DNA from: Rhea pennata
Taxonomy: Eukaryota; Chordata; Aves; Rheiformes; Rheidae
Reading direction: 5' to 3'
Assembly (NCBI RefSeq): GCF_028389875.1
Contig: NC_084677.1
Location: 10,520,017-10,584,016, forward strand
Length of the DNA stretch: 64,000 nucleotides
Shown in pieces: positions 12,101 through 24,740 of this stretch. Position numbers and translations under genes: made by a program. Positions within the stretch are counted from its first letter, which is position 1. Every line of letters starts with the position of its first letter. A model generated the notes under the pieces. That model searched no databases and was not told where the DNA came from. It worked only from the letters and a program-made list of their open reading frames with translations.

Positions 12101-15100
12101 GGCGGCCGCACGCGCGCCTTGCACGGGCACGGCCGCGCCAGGCATAGTCGGCTGCCAGCGTGGGAGACGGACAGTGGCTGCCGAGCCATACGCGTAAATA
12201 TGGATTTAAGGTCATGCACCCCAGCGTGGATGCTGCGGTGCAGAGATGCCGTCGGGAGGAGAGCGCGCTGCGGCACTCCTCCGCCCTAGGACTCAACCCT
12301 AGGACGTTTGGCCAGGAAAGCCTGAATCAGGCGCCATCCCGGTCAGGCAGAAAAGCCCTCAGTATTTTCAGACTTCAGAGGAGAGACCATTGTATTTATA
12401 GGGAAGGTCAGGCTTTCAGTTGCCTTTATAACTCATTTTGTTTACAGTCGGTTTGCTCAAGCTGTAAGGGTTGAGGAGTTAGCTGCGAAATTTCTTTTCT
12501 AGGCTCATGTTTCTGACTGTTAGCAGACAAAGGACAGAGCTATTTTTACAATATAAATCATTAGAGAGAGAACATCTTACAGTCCCCACTGAAGCAAATT
12601 CCTGGGGAAGCAAGCTCTATTTTTATAGAAAACTTCTTGCACAGTATTTTTCTTTTTTCATCTAAGGATCAAGAAACCAGCAACACCAGTCTCTGAAGCA
12701 GAGAGGACCATCCCCATTTCCCAGCAGGCCAGAGAGACAAGGATTAGCGAGTTGTTCCTACCGGCTGGAGTTGCAAATGCGCGGGCCGGGCTGGGTGGGG
12801 GGAAGCAGCAGGACGCGGGCAGGGATGGCCGAGCAGGCGAGCAGCAGAGCCCAGGGCGCCCAAGCTGCATCTTCAGCACCAGGCTTACAGTCTATGGGGT
12901 GTCTTCTGTTTTATAGATCAGGACGGTCACACATAATGTCATGTCTTTGAGTCCTTGCAGTTATAATCATAAAATAAATGTTCAGAGATTTGATTGCGTT
13001 ACAAACTTGTTCATGACTTATTTTAGACGAATAGTCTCATCCCCCATAAGCTGTTAAAATAACTGTGTGCAAAGGCATTTACTATTTAACTCACAATAAT
13101 TTACAAGGTCACAATCTTAAGTATTTCTTTTCTAGTCACATGAACATTAAAAAAATAAAAAGAGGTGGGAAGGAATTGGCATCTACAGTTTTATCCTTTC
13201 CAACAAGATGTTAGTTAATGCAGAACCAGATGTGGTGAACACACTTTCTTCAACTAAATCAGCCAGGCTTTTTAACTGAGCTCCAGGATCCTGCAGCTGT
13301 AAAATGTAGCAAAAGTTATCCAAGAGCATTTAAATATGTCTGTTAAGGGAAAAACTTTTAATTGTTAAGTATGACACGCACACAAAAACAATATGCCTAA
13401 AGACTTCGGAAAAAAACAAAATCAACAGCAACAAAAGCAGCTTCTGAGCTGCAAAGGAGCAGTTTCAGAGATGAGTCTAAAATCATTCAGTTGCAAATAC
13501 CAAATCATCATCTGCAAAACCAATGCCTAGGTCTACCTCAGCATTGAACAGGTTCAAAAGGGCAAGACTGTTTTTAATATAAAAACCTCCTTTTACTATC
13601 ATCCTGTCACACCAGCAGAGACTATTACATCTGTTTTTTTCCATCTCATTAAGCAGATGGACAAAATACTATATCATATAGCAGAACTAAATTTGGTGGG
13701 TTAAAGGGGTAATTTGTATTCTAATGCACTGCAGATCCATATGCATGAAATGTATAGAATTGCTGAATATTTCTAGTTCATAGGGACCTCAGTTTCGTCT
13801 GTTTCTACTGTTGAAATCCTTCTTTTTCCTTACTTCCCAGTTCAGTGAGTTTACCCCGCGGGATCTAGTTTTCCCTAGGACGTTATCTCAGCAGCGGAGG
13901 CGGTTGCAAATCCAGGAAATGGAACCAAGAGCAATGAGCCAAGTCATCACTGAATTAGGATTTCCTGCTTATGCAGAATCTCTTTCCTAGGCAGGAACAG
14001 AAGCAGAGACGGCCGCACAGCCGAGCACCCTGTGCTCTCTGCCCTTCAGATCCAGACTGGCACTTGGAAGCCAAAGCTGTCTTCCACACGGGCCGAGCCA
14101 GCCTGATAGCCACAGGTCTGCAGGGGCTGCTAACATCTGGATCGTAACACTTCTCTCTGCTGCGGGAAGTTCACACCCGGGCCTGGGCTGAAGGAAGTGG
14201 TGTTCATAGGTTAGATGGCACAGCGCTCCCAGCCTCAGCTTTCCTCCCTGCAACGGGCAGTGCCATGCTGCCTTTCTCCTCCCGTGTTGTAGTGCCCAGT
14301 AACGTGCGGTGATAAGTGATGCTGCCGGGGAAGATTTCTTTTTTTCCTGAGCAACAGGGCAGTTGTCTTTGTTAACCAATGATGACAAGAACTTTTATTC
14401 AAATAAAATATCTACATACTTCACCAACAGATGCTCCAGTGACTGTCAAACAAACTGCTGTGCTCCCAGAGCTCTTCAGTTTGCAAGTCTCATTGTCATG
14501 GCCTTTATCGGCCACGGGGATGAACTTCACGCTGACACACAGCCGTGTCAGGCGGAGCTGCCATAGCCCTCTGGCTGCCAGCACTTTCAGAGGAGGGAGA
14601 AAAACGCTTGTACCCAGGGACAATTCAGAAGGCAGAAAGCAGAGCTCAAACCACAGCCTTTTCCCATGAAAAGCTGCAAACCTAGAAACCTGTGGCTGGA
14701 GAAGTGTGTGCAAATTGCGGAGAGAGGGCTCTCGGGAACACAGCGGCTTTGTGGCGCGGGCCAGCTCCACGGCTGCCAGCCCAGCTATCAGCGCTCGGCG
14801 ATGCGCTGCCTCCAGCATAGCTGCCGCTTTCCCTGCTCTTCCCTTTCCTGCCCCTTCTGCCCTGGCCTGATGCGCTTGGGTGCTTCTGCTGTGGCTCCCG
14901 GGGCTCTAAGCTGTGTATAATTTTATCCCAAAGCACCTCATCATAACCAGCTCCTAACTGCCACTTAACAAGGGGATCATTTTGGAGGACAACAACAACT
15001 CTTCCCCAAGGAGTGCTGAAAGCTCTTTATGTGCCCCACGTAAATGTTTCTGAGTAACGAGAACTATTTTAAGAGGCAAATTTAAAATGCTTCTGTAGCG

Positions 15101-15870
15101 AGACGAGCTCCAGAGCCGCAGCTCACGGCGGCAGCGCTGAGGCAGGCAGCACTGCTCTGAGCAGCAGCGCCGCTTCCCGAAGCACCGCGAGCGCTTCCCA
15201 GGAGCAAACCACGCAGGTCAGCGCCTGTCCTTACCAGCCTCCCTCCTTCCAACATCAGTCACTTCTTTCTACAGAAAGCATGAACACTTCAAGGGGCAGA
15301 AGTAAAACACGAGGGCTCCACACCAGGGGCTAGCAGCGCCGCTCTGGTGACGTGTGCTCTCCCAGGCAGGACAGGCCCACAGAGGATCTTGGCACTTTAA
15401 GGGCAGGCCACCACTCAAGGAGCAAAGGCATAAGCAGACTTCCAGAATAAACTTAACCTTATTCTTCAGCATACACAAAAGCTTTGTCCAAGACTTTGTT
15501 CCTAGATGTGTTGGAGTGCTGCAAGGTTTGAAAACACAGACGACCTGTAATTTGACAAAGCTGCACTAAGAACTGCCGAGTTCCTCACAGCACACGTTAG
15601 AATTGAATACCAACCTGACCCACTTTATTTAGCCAGCTCCTATGAGGGCAGAAGCAAGGAGATGAAGATGGAGGGATGGTGCTGTCCTCTCAGCTAGTGC
15701 TCTGCCACGTGCATGATGCCCCTTAGACCAGCAGTCTTGCCGGAAGCCAGGTTAAAGGGTGGCTGCAGCGCTTTGGGAAACACCACACTGAAATAAAAGG
15801 GGAGAAAGGGTTTCTTTAGCCCATCAGGTTCTACTACTGTTTCCTCTTTGTTGTCTCTCTCTTTTCTTTT

Positions 15871-15904
<34 letters not shown>

Positions 15905-18900
15905 GGCAATTTAATTAGTTTTGGTAGACTTTGATCACTTTTGGTAGACTGAGCTCCGAGAGCTTCTGGGAAAATGCTTCCAGCCTCAGCACAGAAATAT
16001 TTTTTGGAGAAGTGCCCATGACTCAGAATCCTTACCACTAGTGAGTTTCTCATTTTTCCCAAGTCCACTTACACAAACCTCCAGGAGCATAAGACACTGA
16101 AAATGACAGGCCCAGAGGATGGGCTAACAAAATGCCCCGCTGCAGCCATCTCGGAGTCGGCAGCCGGGCTGCCAGCAGGCAAGCACAGCACTGAAAGCTG
16201 CCTGCAACACCAGCTGCCTGACGGCGCACCCGGGGAAACACCACGCGATAGCAGCCGCGTCCTCCTAACCTCTTTAAAATCTAGTAGCGGGCCTGTGAAT
16301 ACACCAATGCTTATATGCTTAAATGTGCTCCTAGGAGCAGAATTTCCAAGAATCCATAAGAAGATATTCCTGAGCGTATTGTACAGCACAGAGAAGCCTC
16401 TTACACCAGAAATAGAGGAATGAGTCATTTCCTCTGTAGCTCTGCTCCAGCACTTTACTTGCACAGGAAGTTGAATGTCTACCTATGCCATGCCAACAGG
16501 AATTAGGAAACCAAAAGTGGTTTTCAGCAGGCATAAACCTAGCTGAAGGGCCTAAGTCTTGACTGGTAGTTGCCTTTAAAAAACAGCGATCCTAGACTAG
16601 CATCTGGGATAGCACACGAGACATACTAGTACACGGTTCTTGTGAACTCCCTCCTAAGATAAAAACACTATTTCAGCATCTTAATTTCAAACAAAACAGA
16701 ACATTGTACCTAAGAGTCAAGAGCTGCCGTCTCCATCGCTCTCCTCTGCGATGTGGCTAGCAGCCACACTGCTTTGCAAGCGAACACAGCTCCGAGTTTC
16801 TCTTCTCCCCTGCTCAAAACAGGAAAGCAATGTTCTGAAATAGAAGCGGGGAAGTGATTGGTCTTATCCAAGTTTGCTGCAGTTCCTCCTGCATTTCCTA
16901 CGGCCAGGGGTTTGCATCGGCACAGGAGGGCTCTTCGGAGCAGCCCCTCCACTCTCTTGGCTGGGAATCCGACACAAGGGTAACTTGCCATCTTTAACTT
17001 GATAGCTGGTGACCTTCGCAGCGTAACGCCTCCCTACCCCTGGGCTTATCGCACCCAGATTATCACCGAGGCTCTTTGCGGCAGGGACAGAAGCCCACGG
17101 AGCAGGCCTGCAACTTGAGTATACAAAATTTCATAAGACTCTGAATAGCCAGTTACTTTCTGGGTCAGTTTTCCTATCCTTTAAGGGGAAAAAAGTAAAG
17201 CCTCTTTAACTTAGATTTTGACACAACATTTTGATGCACGTTTCAAATGCTTTGAGAGCTTTGTGTGCAAATCATTATTTGAATACCAGCAGACTGTCAT
17301 ACAGATGCAAACAGAACATATTTTACCTCTACAGCCCTAGTACTGATTTAATATCATGATACTTTGAATCTCTTAAAAAGAAGTTACTAACATGTCAATT
17401 CTTGGTTGCATATTTAAAATGGGATACCATAGGCATGCACGAGAGCATAGGCAGTCTCTTAGTTAGGCACACAATACATTTGAGAAATCTGAGATGTAGG
17501 GTAATTTACAGGCAGATCTGTCTACATTCAGCCCTCCTTGCCCTCGCTTATTTGAGAGGTGTGTGCTACCCAAAAACCTCAAGAGTTGGGAACACGGCTC
17601 TGAAGCATCAGTAGGCATTAAAGGTGAATCCACACGCTTAAGAGAGTCCCGTTTCCTTGCCGCACTTTGACAGCCGGCTTCCCCGTGCGATCGGCCGAAG
17701 CAGAACGGGCCTGGCCACTTTCCCACCAGCAACTCAAATATCACCGTTAGAATTTCACTCACCTCGGGGAAGATTCAGCAGGCAAGCATTTAAAGAGGTG
17801 ACACAGGAAATAAAACAGCCCGAAAAGCAAGTTTCTTCTGTCCGAATTCTTTTTGAATCTTATGAAAATTGGATGCACAAATAGAAGTCCTCTCTCCTCC
17901 AGTTAGCTTTAACTTGCATTAGCAGCACTTAATCAGCAATTTACTACTAACCTTGGCTGCATTACAAGGGAAGTATTTGCACAGGGACAGAAAGATTTTA
18001 AACAATTTATCCAATGAGTTGGATGCAAAGAGGCTTCAAGCATGCAAGTCCTTAGGCTAGTTAACTTTTTGTTAAGAAAAGATTTATCCTGAAAGGAAAA
18101 TCCTATGTTTTCCTAATGACTTTTGGCTGAAAAGAAATTCAGGATTCAGACAGAAGTATTTCACAGCAGGGAATGAATGGAGACTAGAGGACAGTTACTG
18201 CTTTTAAAGGAAGCCATTAGTATGAGATTATTTTTATTAACAAGGTAAAGATCTAAATACTGTTCCTCTGCTCTGACTTCAGTAACTTGGAGTGCTGACA
18301 CTAAAAAATAACATACTGTAAATCTTTGAAAGCAAGAAGTCCATTAGCTAGCTGGACTTTGTCAGAGCTTTTTAAAATGGCTGTTTCCCCTCTTACAGAG
18401 ATTATGCTCTGCAAGGCAAAAGGTGGATGCATGGAAAGATCTGCAGGTAGTTATTTTCAGCACAGCTTTGATTTAATAACTAAAATATAGAGCTCTTGCT
18501 GATATCATTCTTTAATAGGGAACATCAGCACGAGCTGCAAATATATAGGCTTGGCATCTTACAAAGACTAATAAAGGACAGCTAGCGTGCTGGTCCATCC
18601 ACGCAACTCCTGCTGGCTTCAGTGGGAGCTCTTCATATTTAATAAAGTGCAACCGATGCATTTTGGAACGAATGCATGTCTGTACATACCATGCTGAAAG
18701 GTTCACAGAAATCCTGTGAAATGAAGTCCTAGCTCTTTGTTAAGCACTAGAAAAAGATTTTGTGCAACAGTATGAAACTGGAGCCTGGGAGACAAGAATT
18801 GCTGCTTTCCTATCTCAGCAGAATCCAGCCACCAAGCCCAACGTGCTCCATTTCAGACGTCGGCAACACAACCGACTCCACAAGTCATTCGCTGCTCGCT

Positions 18901-19080
18901 CTTCTCCCACATCCCTCTGCGCAGCTCCAAGGTGCAGGCTTTCTGATCTCCATGGTCCTGCCACTTCAGCAGTCTACTCCTGAAAAGCATATAAGCCTAG
19001 AGATCATATAATTTCCCGGCTGCCAGTAACATTCAATGAAAAAAGTTAAACAAAGAACTTAAATCCTGAGGCACAAATGT
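9152..19080. other. Intergenic region between SYT17 and ITPRIPL2
   Basis: About 10 kb with no coding exon I can support on either strand. It contains a 27-base T run (15874-15900) and moderately GC-rich patches near 12010-12290 and 15100-15200. Overlapping 130-180-codon frames at 10795-11336 on both strands have no recognisable protein features. Confidence 0.6.
15874..15900. repeat. Homopolymer T run (27 bases)
   Basis: An uninterrupted T run preceded by a pyrimidine-rich stretch (about 15840-15873). It could be the reversed poly(A) of an old retroposed sequence, but no element body or target duplication was recognised beside it. Confidence 0.8.
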
Positions 19081-19093
19081 TTTAAAATAGCTG

Positions 19094-19099
19094 TTTATT
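19094..19099 (-). terminator. ITPRIPL2: Candidate polyadenylation signal AATAAA for ITPRIPL2
   Basis: TTTATT on the plus strand reads AATAAA on the minus strand, about 3.6 kb downstream of the ITPRIPL2 stop and followed by AT-rich sequence. Confidence 0.45.
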
Positions 19100-22000
19100 A
19101 ATTACTACAGTAAAATATTAAAACAAAAACACCAATTTTTTATGGAAACAATAAAAGTGCAAATCTATTTTGATATTAAATAGGAAATGAATTTATAAAC
19201 GTTTCATTGAAATGGGCTGACACTTTAAGCCTATAAACACTTAAAAAAAATAGCAGCTGAACACTTTAGTTTAATCTTTGGTCTGATTATTAACCAGCAA
19301 AAAATAGTTGTACCAAGAACATTCATTGCAAGCAAACATTTTAAATTTACATTACTCTGTAAAGATTCAAAATCGAAAAAGGAGGAATGTTTTGGAGACA
19401 CTTAGCTAGATAAGAAATAATGACATATTTGAGAAATACACAGTATTTTTTAATACAGAGAGAAGGCACATATATATTCATTTTTGTACTGTAAGTAAAC
19501 TTTTTCTATTATAGGTGTGACCCCCCCAACCAGCATTCAATAAAAACAACTTCATTTGAACAAACTTTTTGTAAAAATTGGTTGCAGTCAAAGAGAACCA
19601 AGAACCTACATTAGTGCTAAATAACCTGCTTTCTTCTGTATTTGAGCTTCAGATTATACATAGAGACAACCATGCTGAACTTACAGTACAGTGCAACAGT
19701 TAACACCTTAACATTGCAAATACACATTCATAACCTTATTCTATGAGCAGTAGCACTGAGTTGGGAAGATGGGATTACTCACGTAGGTCAAGTTCTTGAT
19801 GTAGTGCCTTGCAGGTAAGGCCCTAAAATAGCACCGGGACATTACAGGTACTACTGCTGTCATGTTTGTTGTGGCCTAAGATGAATATAATAGCAGAACT
19901 CAACTTTTACCAGCTCCTTTTGTCAATCACATCCATGTATGTTTGCTCTATAGCAGATAGAGCAAATACACTTAATTTCACAAGTACACACCAGAGCTGC
20001 AAGTTAGTCTAAGGTTTCCTCAGACCTCACCTCAATTGCACACACATTGCCTCCCTGGCAGGAAGTTCTCCTCACCTCAGTGAAGTGTGTCCAAGCGTAA
20101 GGTTAAAGAAAACGCATACATTTTCTCCCATCACTAATGACCACAAATACCTTGCTGAGCAAGAACCAACACTGAAGACAGGCCCAATTCTATGCCATTA
20201 GTAAATTGAAATTTTTGCCCATGAGTTTGGCCCAGATGGATACAACTAGTCTGGAAGCACTGTCAAAACAATGCCTAAAAAATCCCTTTTCCCTCCACTC
20301 CAAATCAGTCTTACTTTCAATAGATCTCCTCCAACTTTAACCTCATGTCTTTTGGCTTATTTGCAGTGTCTCTTCACTGCAAGTTTACAGACATTCTCAC
20401 TCCTCCTCAGCCCAGCTTTAATTTTCTAAACTACTTATATTGTCCAGCATTTCTCTTTGCCATGCATTTCTTCATGCGACTTTATTTTTCCTGGCATTAC
20501 TATACTTTTAACAAAAAAGTTTTTACTAAGTCTACTACAGATTTCCATGTATTACAGCAATACTGCATACATACCGAATATTTGCATTCCTTTTCAGAAA
20601 AAAGGATCACTTTCTAGAGAAAGAGGTGCACAAAGATTTAAACAAACTGCTAGCTGATGGAGGCGATTACAGAGCCAGACTTCACAGCTAAAATGTTTTC
20701 GTCAGGAGTTCCTGGCAACCACAATACCTTGGACTGGTCATTTAGTCCCTCTTTGGGCAAAAGATTCAATGACATAGGTTGCAGAACTGTGTCTTGTTTC
20801 AGATACCAAGTAACATAAGTCTGCAAAAATAGTACATATTGTAGTCTACTACAAAAACCAACACCAAGGTAGCTCACTTAGCCTTAAACTTTAAATTCCA
20901 AGTGCAAAGAACATTTGATCAATACCACCTATAAATACACTATTTGTATTCGTATAAAGAAGCAATGCTTCATATATAAAAATAACCCAACTTGAGGGCG
21001 TGACCTAGGCTATAATTACCTGAAATGACTGCAAAAGCAGTTATTAAGAAAAAGAAGAAGAAGAAAAGAAAAAAATACAGACAGAAGTAAGCAGACATCT
21101 GCCTGGGGAGTGTTTCCATTTAGAAAAATAGATTTTTATAAAGCTTCCATAGATTTTGAAAATGTTTGCTTTGTGCTCTGTTGCATAGACCTGTGAATAA
21201 AGCACACCAGTATGTCTACGTACATCAGGGAACAGAGAGGTATGTTAGTAAGTGGAACTTATCCTGAAGCTTCCCAGAAGTTACATTTAGTAATTTATAT
21301 TTCACTTAAACTGCTCACTGAGAACATTGTATAGCAGGTAATAAGGCATATACTGAATTATTGATGCTCAGGAAGTTGAGCAACACGTTTAAGCTCTTAA
21401 CACATCAAATATTTGAGCTTGTGGCCCAATATTTTAACTTAAGGATATGATATGCTGATTTTGCCACTGTTCAGCCTTGTAAGCCCCTTTGGGAGGGACT
21501 CTTTCCCCAAGAAATGGAAACTACTTAGCTGGTGCTTATATTAGGACGACACCAGAACTCGTAGCCTAGAACTGCCCCACTGTACCATGACTTAGTGCTA
21601 AAGAACTCTGCCATACCCTGAAATATTTTACTTCCTACTCCCCTCAATGAGATAATGACCTGCTATAGCACAGTGCCAGAAAATGCCATCAGGTTATTTG
21701 GTCTGCTGCAGATCAAAACACTGCTACCATCAGAGAATGTGTTAGACAACCATCCAAAAAAGCCCACCAAGCCCTCACTGGAGGGCACGAGGGTGCCGTC
21801 AGCAGTTCACAGCACTGAGATGTGGATTTAGGTTTAGGCTTTGTTCTAGAACAAATAGAATTTGTTAAGAGTTTTTTGGTGGCCTTGGTAGTCCTTGAGG
21901 TAAAGCAATTTCTAAGAAAAAAGTAATGCTCAAAGCCTGAAAAAAAAAATCTCAACACCAAGAACCCACAAACAAGTGAGCCCCAGAGTATTTCCTTTAA

Positions 22001-22726
22001 AGAAAGTTTTCTCAGGATGATTCAAGCATCATCACATTAATTTAGCAAAATACTAATGCCTCTTTTATAGCAAATATTTAGTGCAGCCAATTACCCTAAA
22101 ATTAAGGCCTTTGTGAAAATAAAGTGCTACTTGTTTCTTACCTATATTTCAATCCTTCAGTATAACCTTCATTTCAGCACAGAAACTTAAAACTAGATTC
22201 TTCATACTGTTGTCAGAGAGGTTTAACTTCATCCCTCACTTCAATTTTACCTTAACATGCATATTCTACTTCTACTTAGCACAATGTACTAGACTACACA
22301 GGAAATTTAAAGCACATAACTGAGTGTTTCAACCCATGATCAACACTCATGCGCTAAAGCTCATCTCATTTAAGAATACCTTGGTACGTTGAGGGAGTTT
22401 TGTTGTGCTCGCAGGATTTTTAAATCTCAAACGAATTTTGCACCACAAGAAGTGAACCTCATTATAAAGTCAATTTTGCAATGGAGAATGCAAACAAGCT
22501 ATGATGAACTTCCAGATTTGTCAGTTTGAGACTATTAGCGTTGTGTTTGCAAATGGTCAACCATGGGTAATGCTTCCCTGCTAGTGCATTTTCCCAGAAA
22601 TTTCACAATTCTCCCATGAATAACCAACAAGATTAAGAATGAGCGTTTCATCATGTCTGGGTCTTCTGTTTCTGACTTTCTTCCAACAAGGAGTGAAACA
22701 GCGGGAGCACATTCTCGCGGCATCGG
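19094..22726 (-). other. ITPRIPL2: Probable long 3' UTR of ITPRIPL2
   Basis: From the ITPRIPL2 stop codon at 22727 the minus strand runs about 3.6 kb without any coding exon to an AATAAA at 19099-19094. The sequence is AT-rich and UTR-like. Another AATAAA-type hexamer occurs near 20485, so a shorter form is possible. The extent is inferred from the signal alone. Confidence 0.5.
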
Positions 22727-24334
22727 TCACTCTCCCTGAAGCTCCAGGCTGGGCTCGGCAGCGTGGCGGCACGGGGTGGGCGCCCACCACCGGTGCCGGG
22801 GGCCGCTGCAGGCAGCAACGACCCGCGGCGCCTGGTTCCAGGTGTCAAGCAGCAGGCAGGCGGCCAGGTCCAGCGTTGGCCCGTCGAAGGCAGCCAGCAG
22901 GTTGACTGGGGCAGCCTCCTTGAGGAAGCGGGGCAGCGCCAGGGCCTCGGGCAAGGCGGTGTTGCCCAGGAAGAGGTGCATGAGCACCTGCTTGCGCAGG
23001 CAGTCCCTGAGGAACATCACGAGCTCCTCCAGCCGCTCCACCAGGAACTGCTCGTCCCAGGCCTCCAAGGGCCCCCGCAGCAGCAGCGAGAAGAGGGCTG
23101 TCTTGAGCACATAGGAGGAGAGCACCCGGCCCCACTGGGAGCAGAAGGGCTCAGCCAGGCGCTGCCCACGGAGGTCGCGCAGCCCCTTGAGGATCTGCAG
23201 GCACTTGAGGTGGCAGGAGGAGGCTGGGGCCTGCTCCTTGAGCCAGCTCAGCAGTCGCTGCTCCTGCCGCGAAGCATTGAGGCCCCACAGGGCATCGGGG
23301 CGGGTGGCGCAGGGCTCCTCGGGTGGCGCTGTGAGGTAGAGCGAGTCACCCAAGGGGATGGCGGGGATGAGGCGCACAGCCATGGAGAGGTGACAGCAGA
23401 GGTGGTCGGAGCGCGGCTGGAGCAGCAGCGTCGGCGGCCGTCCCGGGCCGGCCGTGAGGCGGACGCGGCAGCGCTCCTGCAGCCGGTAGCGCACGGCGCC
23501 TAGGCAGCGCTGCAGGTGCCCCTGGAACCAGCGCAGCACCAGCGCCGACGACAGCAGCCGCCGGCCCTGCAGCTCGGCGCAGAAGCCCTCGGCGAAGGCG
23601 CGGTACTGCCGCGGCCAGCCGGGCGCCGCCAGCCCGCACACGAAGGCGCCGCGCGGCCCAGCCGGCAGCCCCGGCCCCGTGGCGCAGCGCGCCTCGGCCT
23701 CCAGGCGTGGCGGGAGCCGCAGTGGCACCAGCACGTCGAAGCAGTCGGGGCTGCGCACCTTGTGCTGCTCGTAGGCGCTGCCGATGCGCACGAAGTCACC
23801 GCGCAGGCTGAGGGCCAGCGGGCCAGGCTGCAGCCCCTGCGCCTTGGCAGCGCGCACCAGCTCGCCCACCACCCGCCCGACGTGCGCCTTGCTGTGGCCC
23901 AGCACGTGCGGCGAGAGCCGCAGCTGCCGCGCGTAGAAGCCCTCGAGCAGGCCCCGCCGCGCCGCCGCCGCCGCCGCCGCCCGGGGGGCCGCGCCGGGGC
24001 CGGGGCCGGGGCCGGGCCCGCGCCGCCGCCACCCGCCGCCCGCCGCGCCGCGGTAGCGGGCCAGCAGGTAGCCCAGCAGCAGCAGCGCCGAGCCCGGCAG
24101 CAGCGGGACGGCGCCCGCCTCCGCCGCGCCCTCCCCCGCGGCGCGGCCGCGCAGCGCCTGGCAGAGGCAGAGCAGCGCGGTGCACAGGCAGGTCACCAGC
24201 GGCCAGAAGACGCGCAGGTTGAGCGTGTAGACGGCGGCGGCGCGGCGGGGGCTCGGGCCGCGGGGGCCGCCGCCGCCCGGCCCCGCGGGCGGGGAGCTCC
24301 CGCCGCCGCCGCCGCCCTCCCCGGCCGCCCCCAG
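22727..24334 (-). CDS. ITPRIPL2: ITPRIP-like protein 2 (Mab-21 / ITPRIP family), single exon, start codon not AUG
   Basis: Predicted membrane-anchored member of the ITPRIP family with a Mab-21/cGAS-like nucleotidyltransferase fold; its molecular activity is not established. The reading frame begins with YTLNLRVFWPLV (24229 on), matching the human N-terminus MSVHYTLNLRVFWPLV. A second hydrophobic stretch follows (PLLPGSALLLLGYLL), then a Gly/Ala-rich linker and the conserved LSPHVLGHSKAHV. The family motif GSAYEQHK...PDCFDVLVPLRLP starts about 140 codons after the GTG at 24196. Conserved C-terminal blocks include RLSMAVRLIPA, QEQRLLSWL, WGRVLSSYVLKT and EELVMFLRDCL. The stop is at 22727-22729. 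No ATG exists on the minus strand between 24196 and about 24780, and an in-frame stop lies at 24466-24464. The start given is the in-frame CTG at 24334-24332 (G at -3 and +4), which would give 535 codons, but it is an inference. The gene identity is firm; the start is not. Confidence 0.9.
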   Translation of the reverse strand: MGAAGEGGGGGGSSPPAGPGGGGPRGPSPRRAAAVYTLNLRVFWPLVTCLCTALLCLCQALRGRAAGEGAAEAGAVPLLPGSALLLLGYLLARYRGAAGGGWRRRGPGPGPGPGAAPRAAAAAAARRGLLEGFYARQLRLSPHVLGHSKAHVGRVVGELVRAAKAQGLQPGPLALSLRGDFVRIGSAYEQHKVRSPDCFDVLVPLRLPPRLEAEARCATGPGLPAGPRGAFVCGLAAPGWPRQYRAFAEGFCAELQGRRLLSSALVLRWFQGHLQRCLGAVRYRLQERCRVRLTAGPGRPPTLLLQPRSDHLCCHLSMAVRLIPAIPLGDSLYLTAPPEEPCATRPDALWGLNASRQEQRLLSWLKEQAPASSCHLKCLQILKGLRDLRGQRLAEPFCSQWGRVLSSYVLKTALFSLLLRGPLEAWDEQFLVERLEELVMFLRDCLRKQVLMHLFLGNTALPEALALPRFLKEAAPVNLLAAFDGPTLDLAACLLLDTWNQAPRVVAACSGPRHRWWAPTPCRHAAEPSLELQGE

Positions 24335-24740
24335 CGCGGGCCGCGCCGCCGCCGCCGCCCGGCCGCGCCCCCCGGGGCCGCCGCCTGCCCGCCTGCCTGC
24401 CCGCCGCCGGGAGCCGTCCCGTCCCGTCCCGTCCCTTCCCCTTCCGAGGGCAGCGGCGCCGCGTCAGCCGCCGAGTGAGCTCAGAGGAAATGCCAGGGGC
24501 GGCGGGCCCGGCCACGCCGAGGGGCGGAGGGGCCGCGGGGGCCGGGCCCGCACGGAGCCGCCCGCGGAGGCGGGGCGCGGCGGCAGCTCCGCGCCGCCCG
24601 CTTCCCCCGCCGGGCCGGGCCGCGCCGGGCCTCCGCGGCGGGCCGGGCCGGCCGGCGGGGACCCCCTCTGCCAGCGGCGGCGCGCAGCCGCCTCCCCGCG
24701 CCCTTGGCGCCACGCCTGAGCCCTCTGGAGCAGCGGAGTG
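24197..24740 (-). promoter_or_regulatory. ITPRIPL2: CpG-island promoter and 5' region of ITPRIPL2
   Basis: Very high GC and CpG density covers the whole ITPRIPL2 frame and extends upstream to about 24740. A short tandem of GTCCC units lies at about 24416-24436. Transcription should start here on the minus strand; no TATA box was seen. Confidence 0.7.

Noticed and set aside
23516-24478. 320-codon plus-strand open frame opposite ITPRIPL2
   Set aside because: It is the antisense shadow of the conserved ITPRIPL2 frame and is composed of low-complexity residues.
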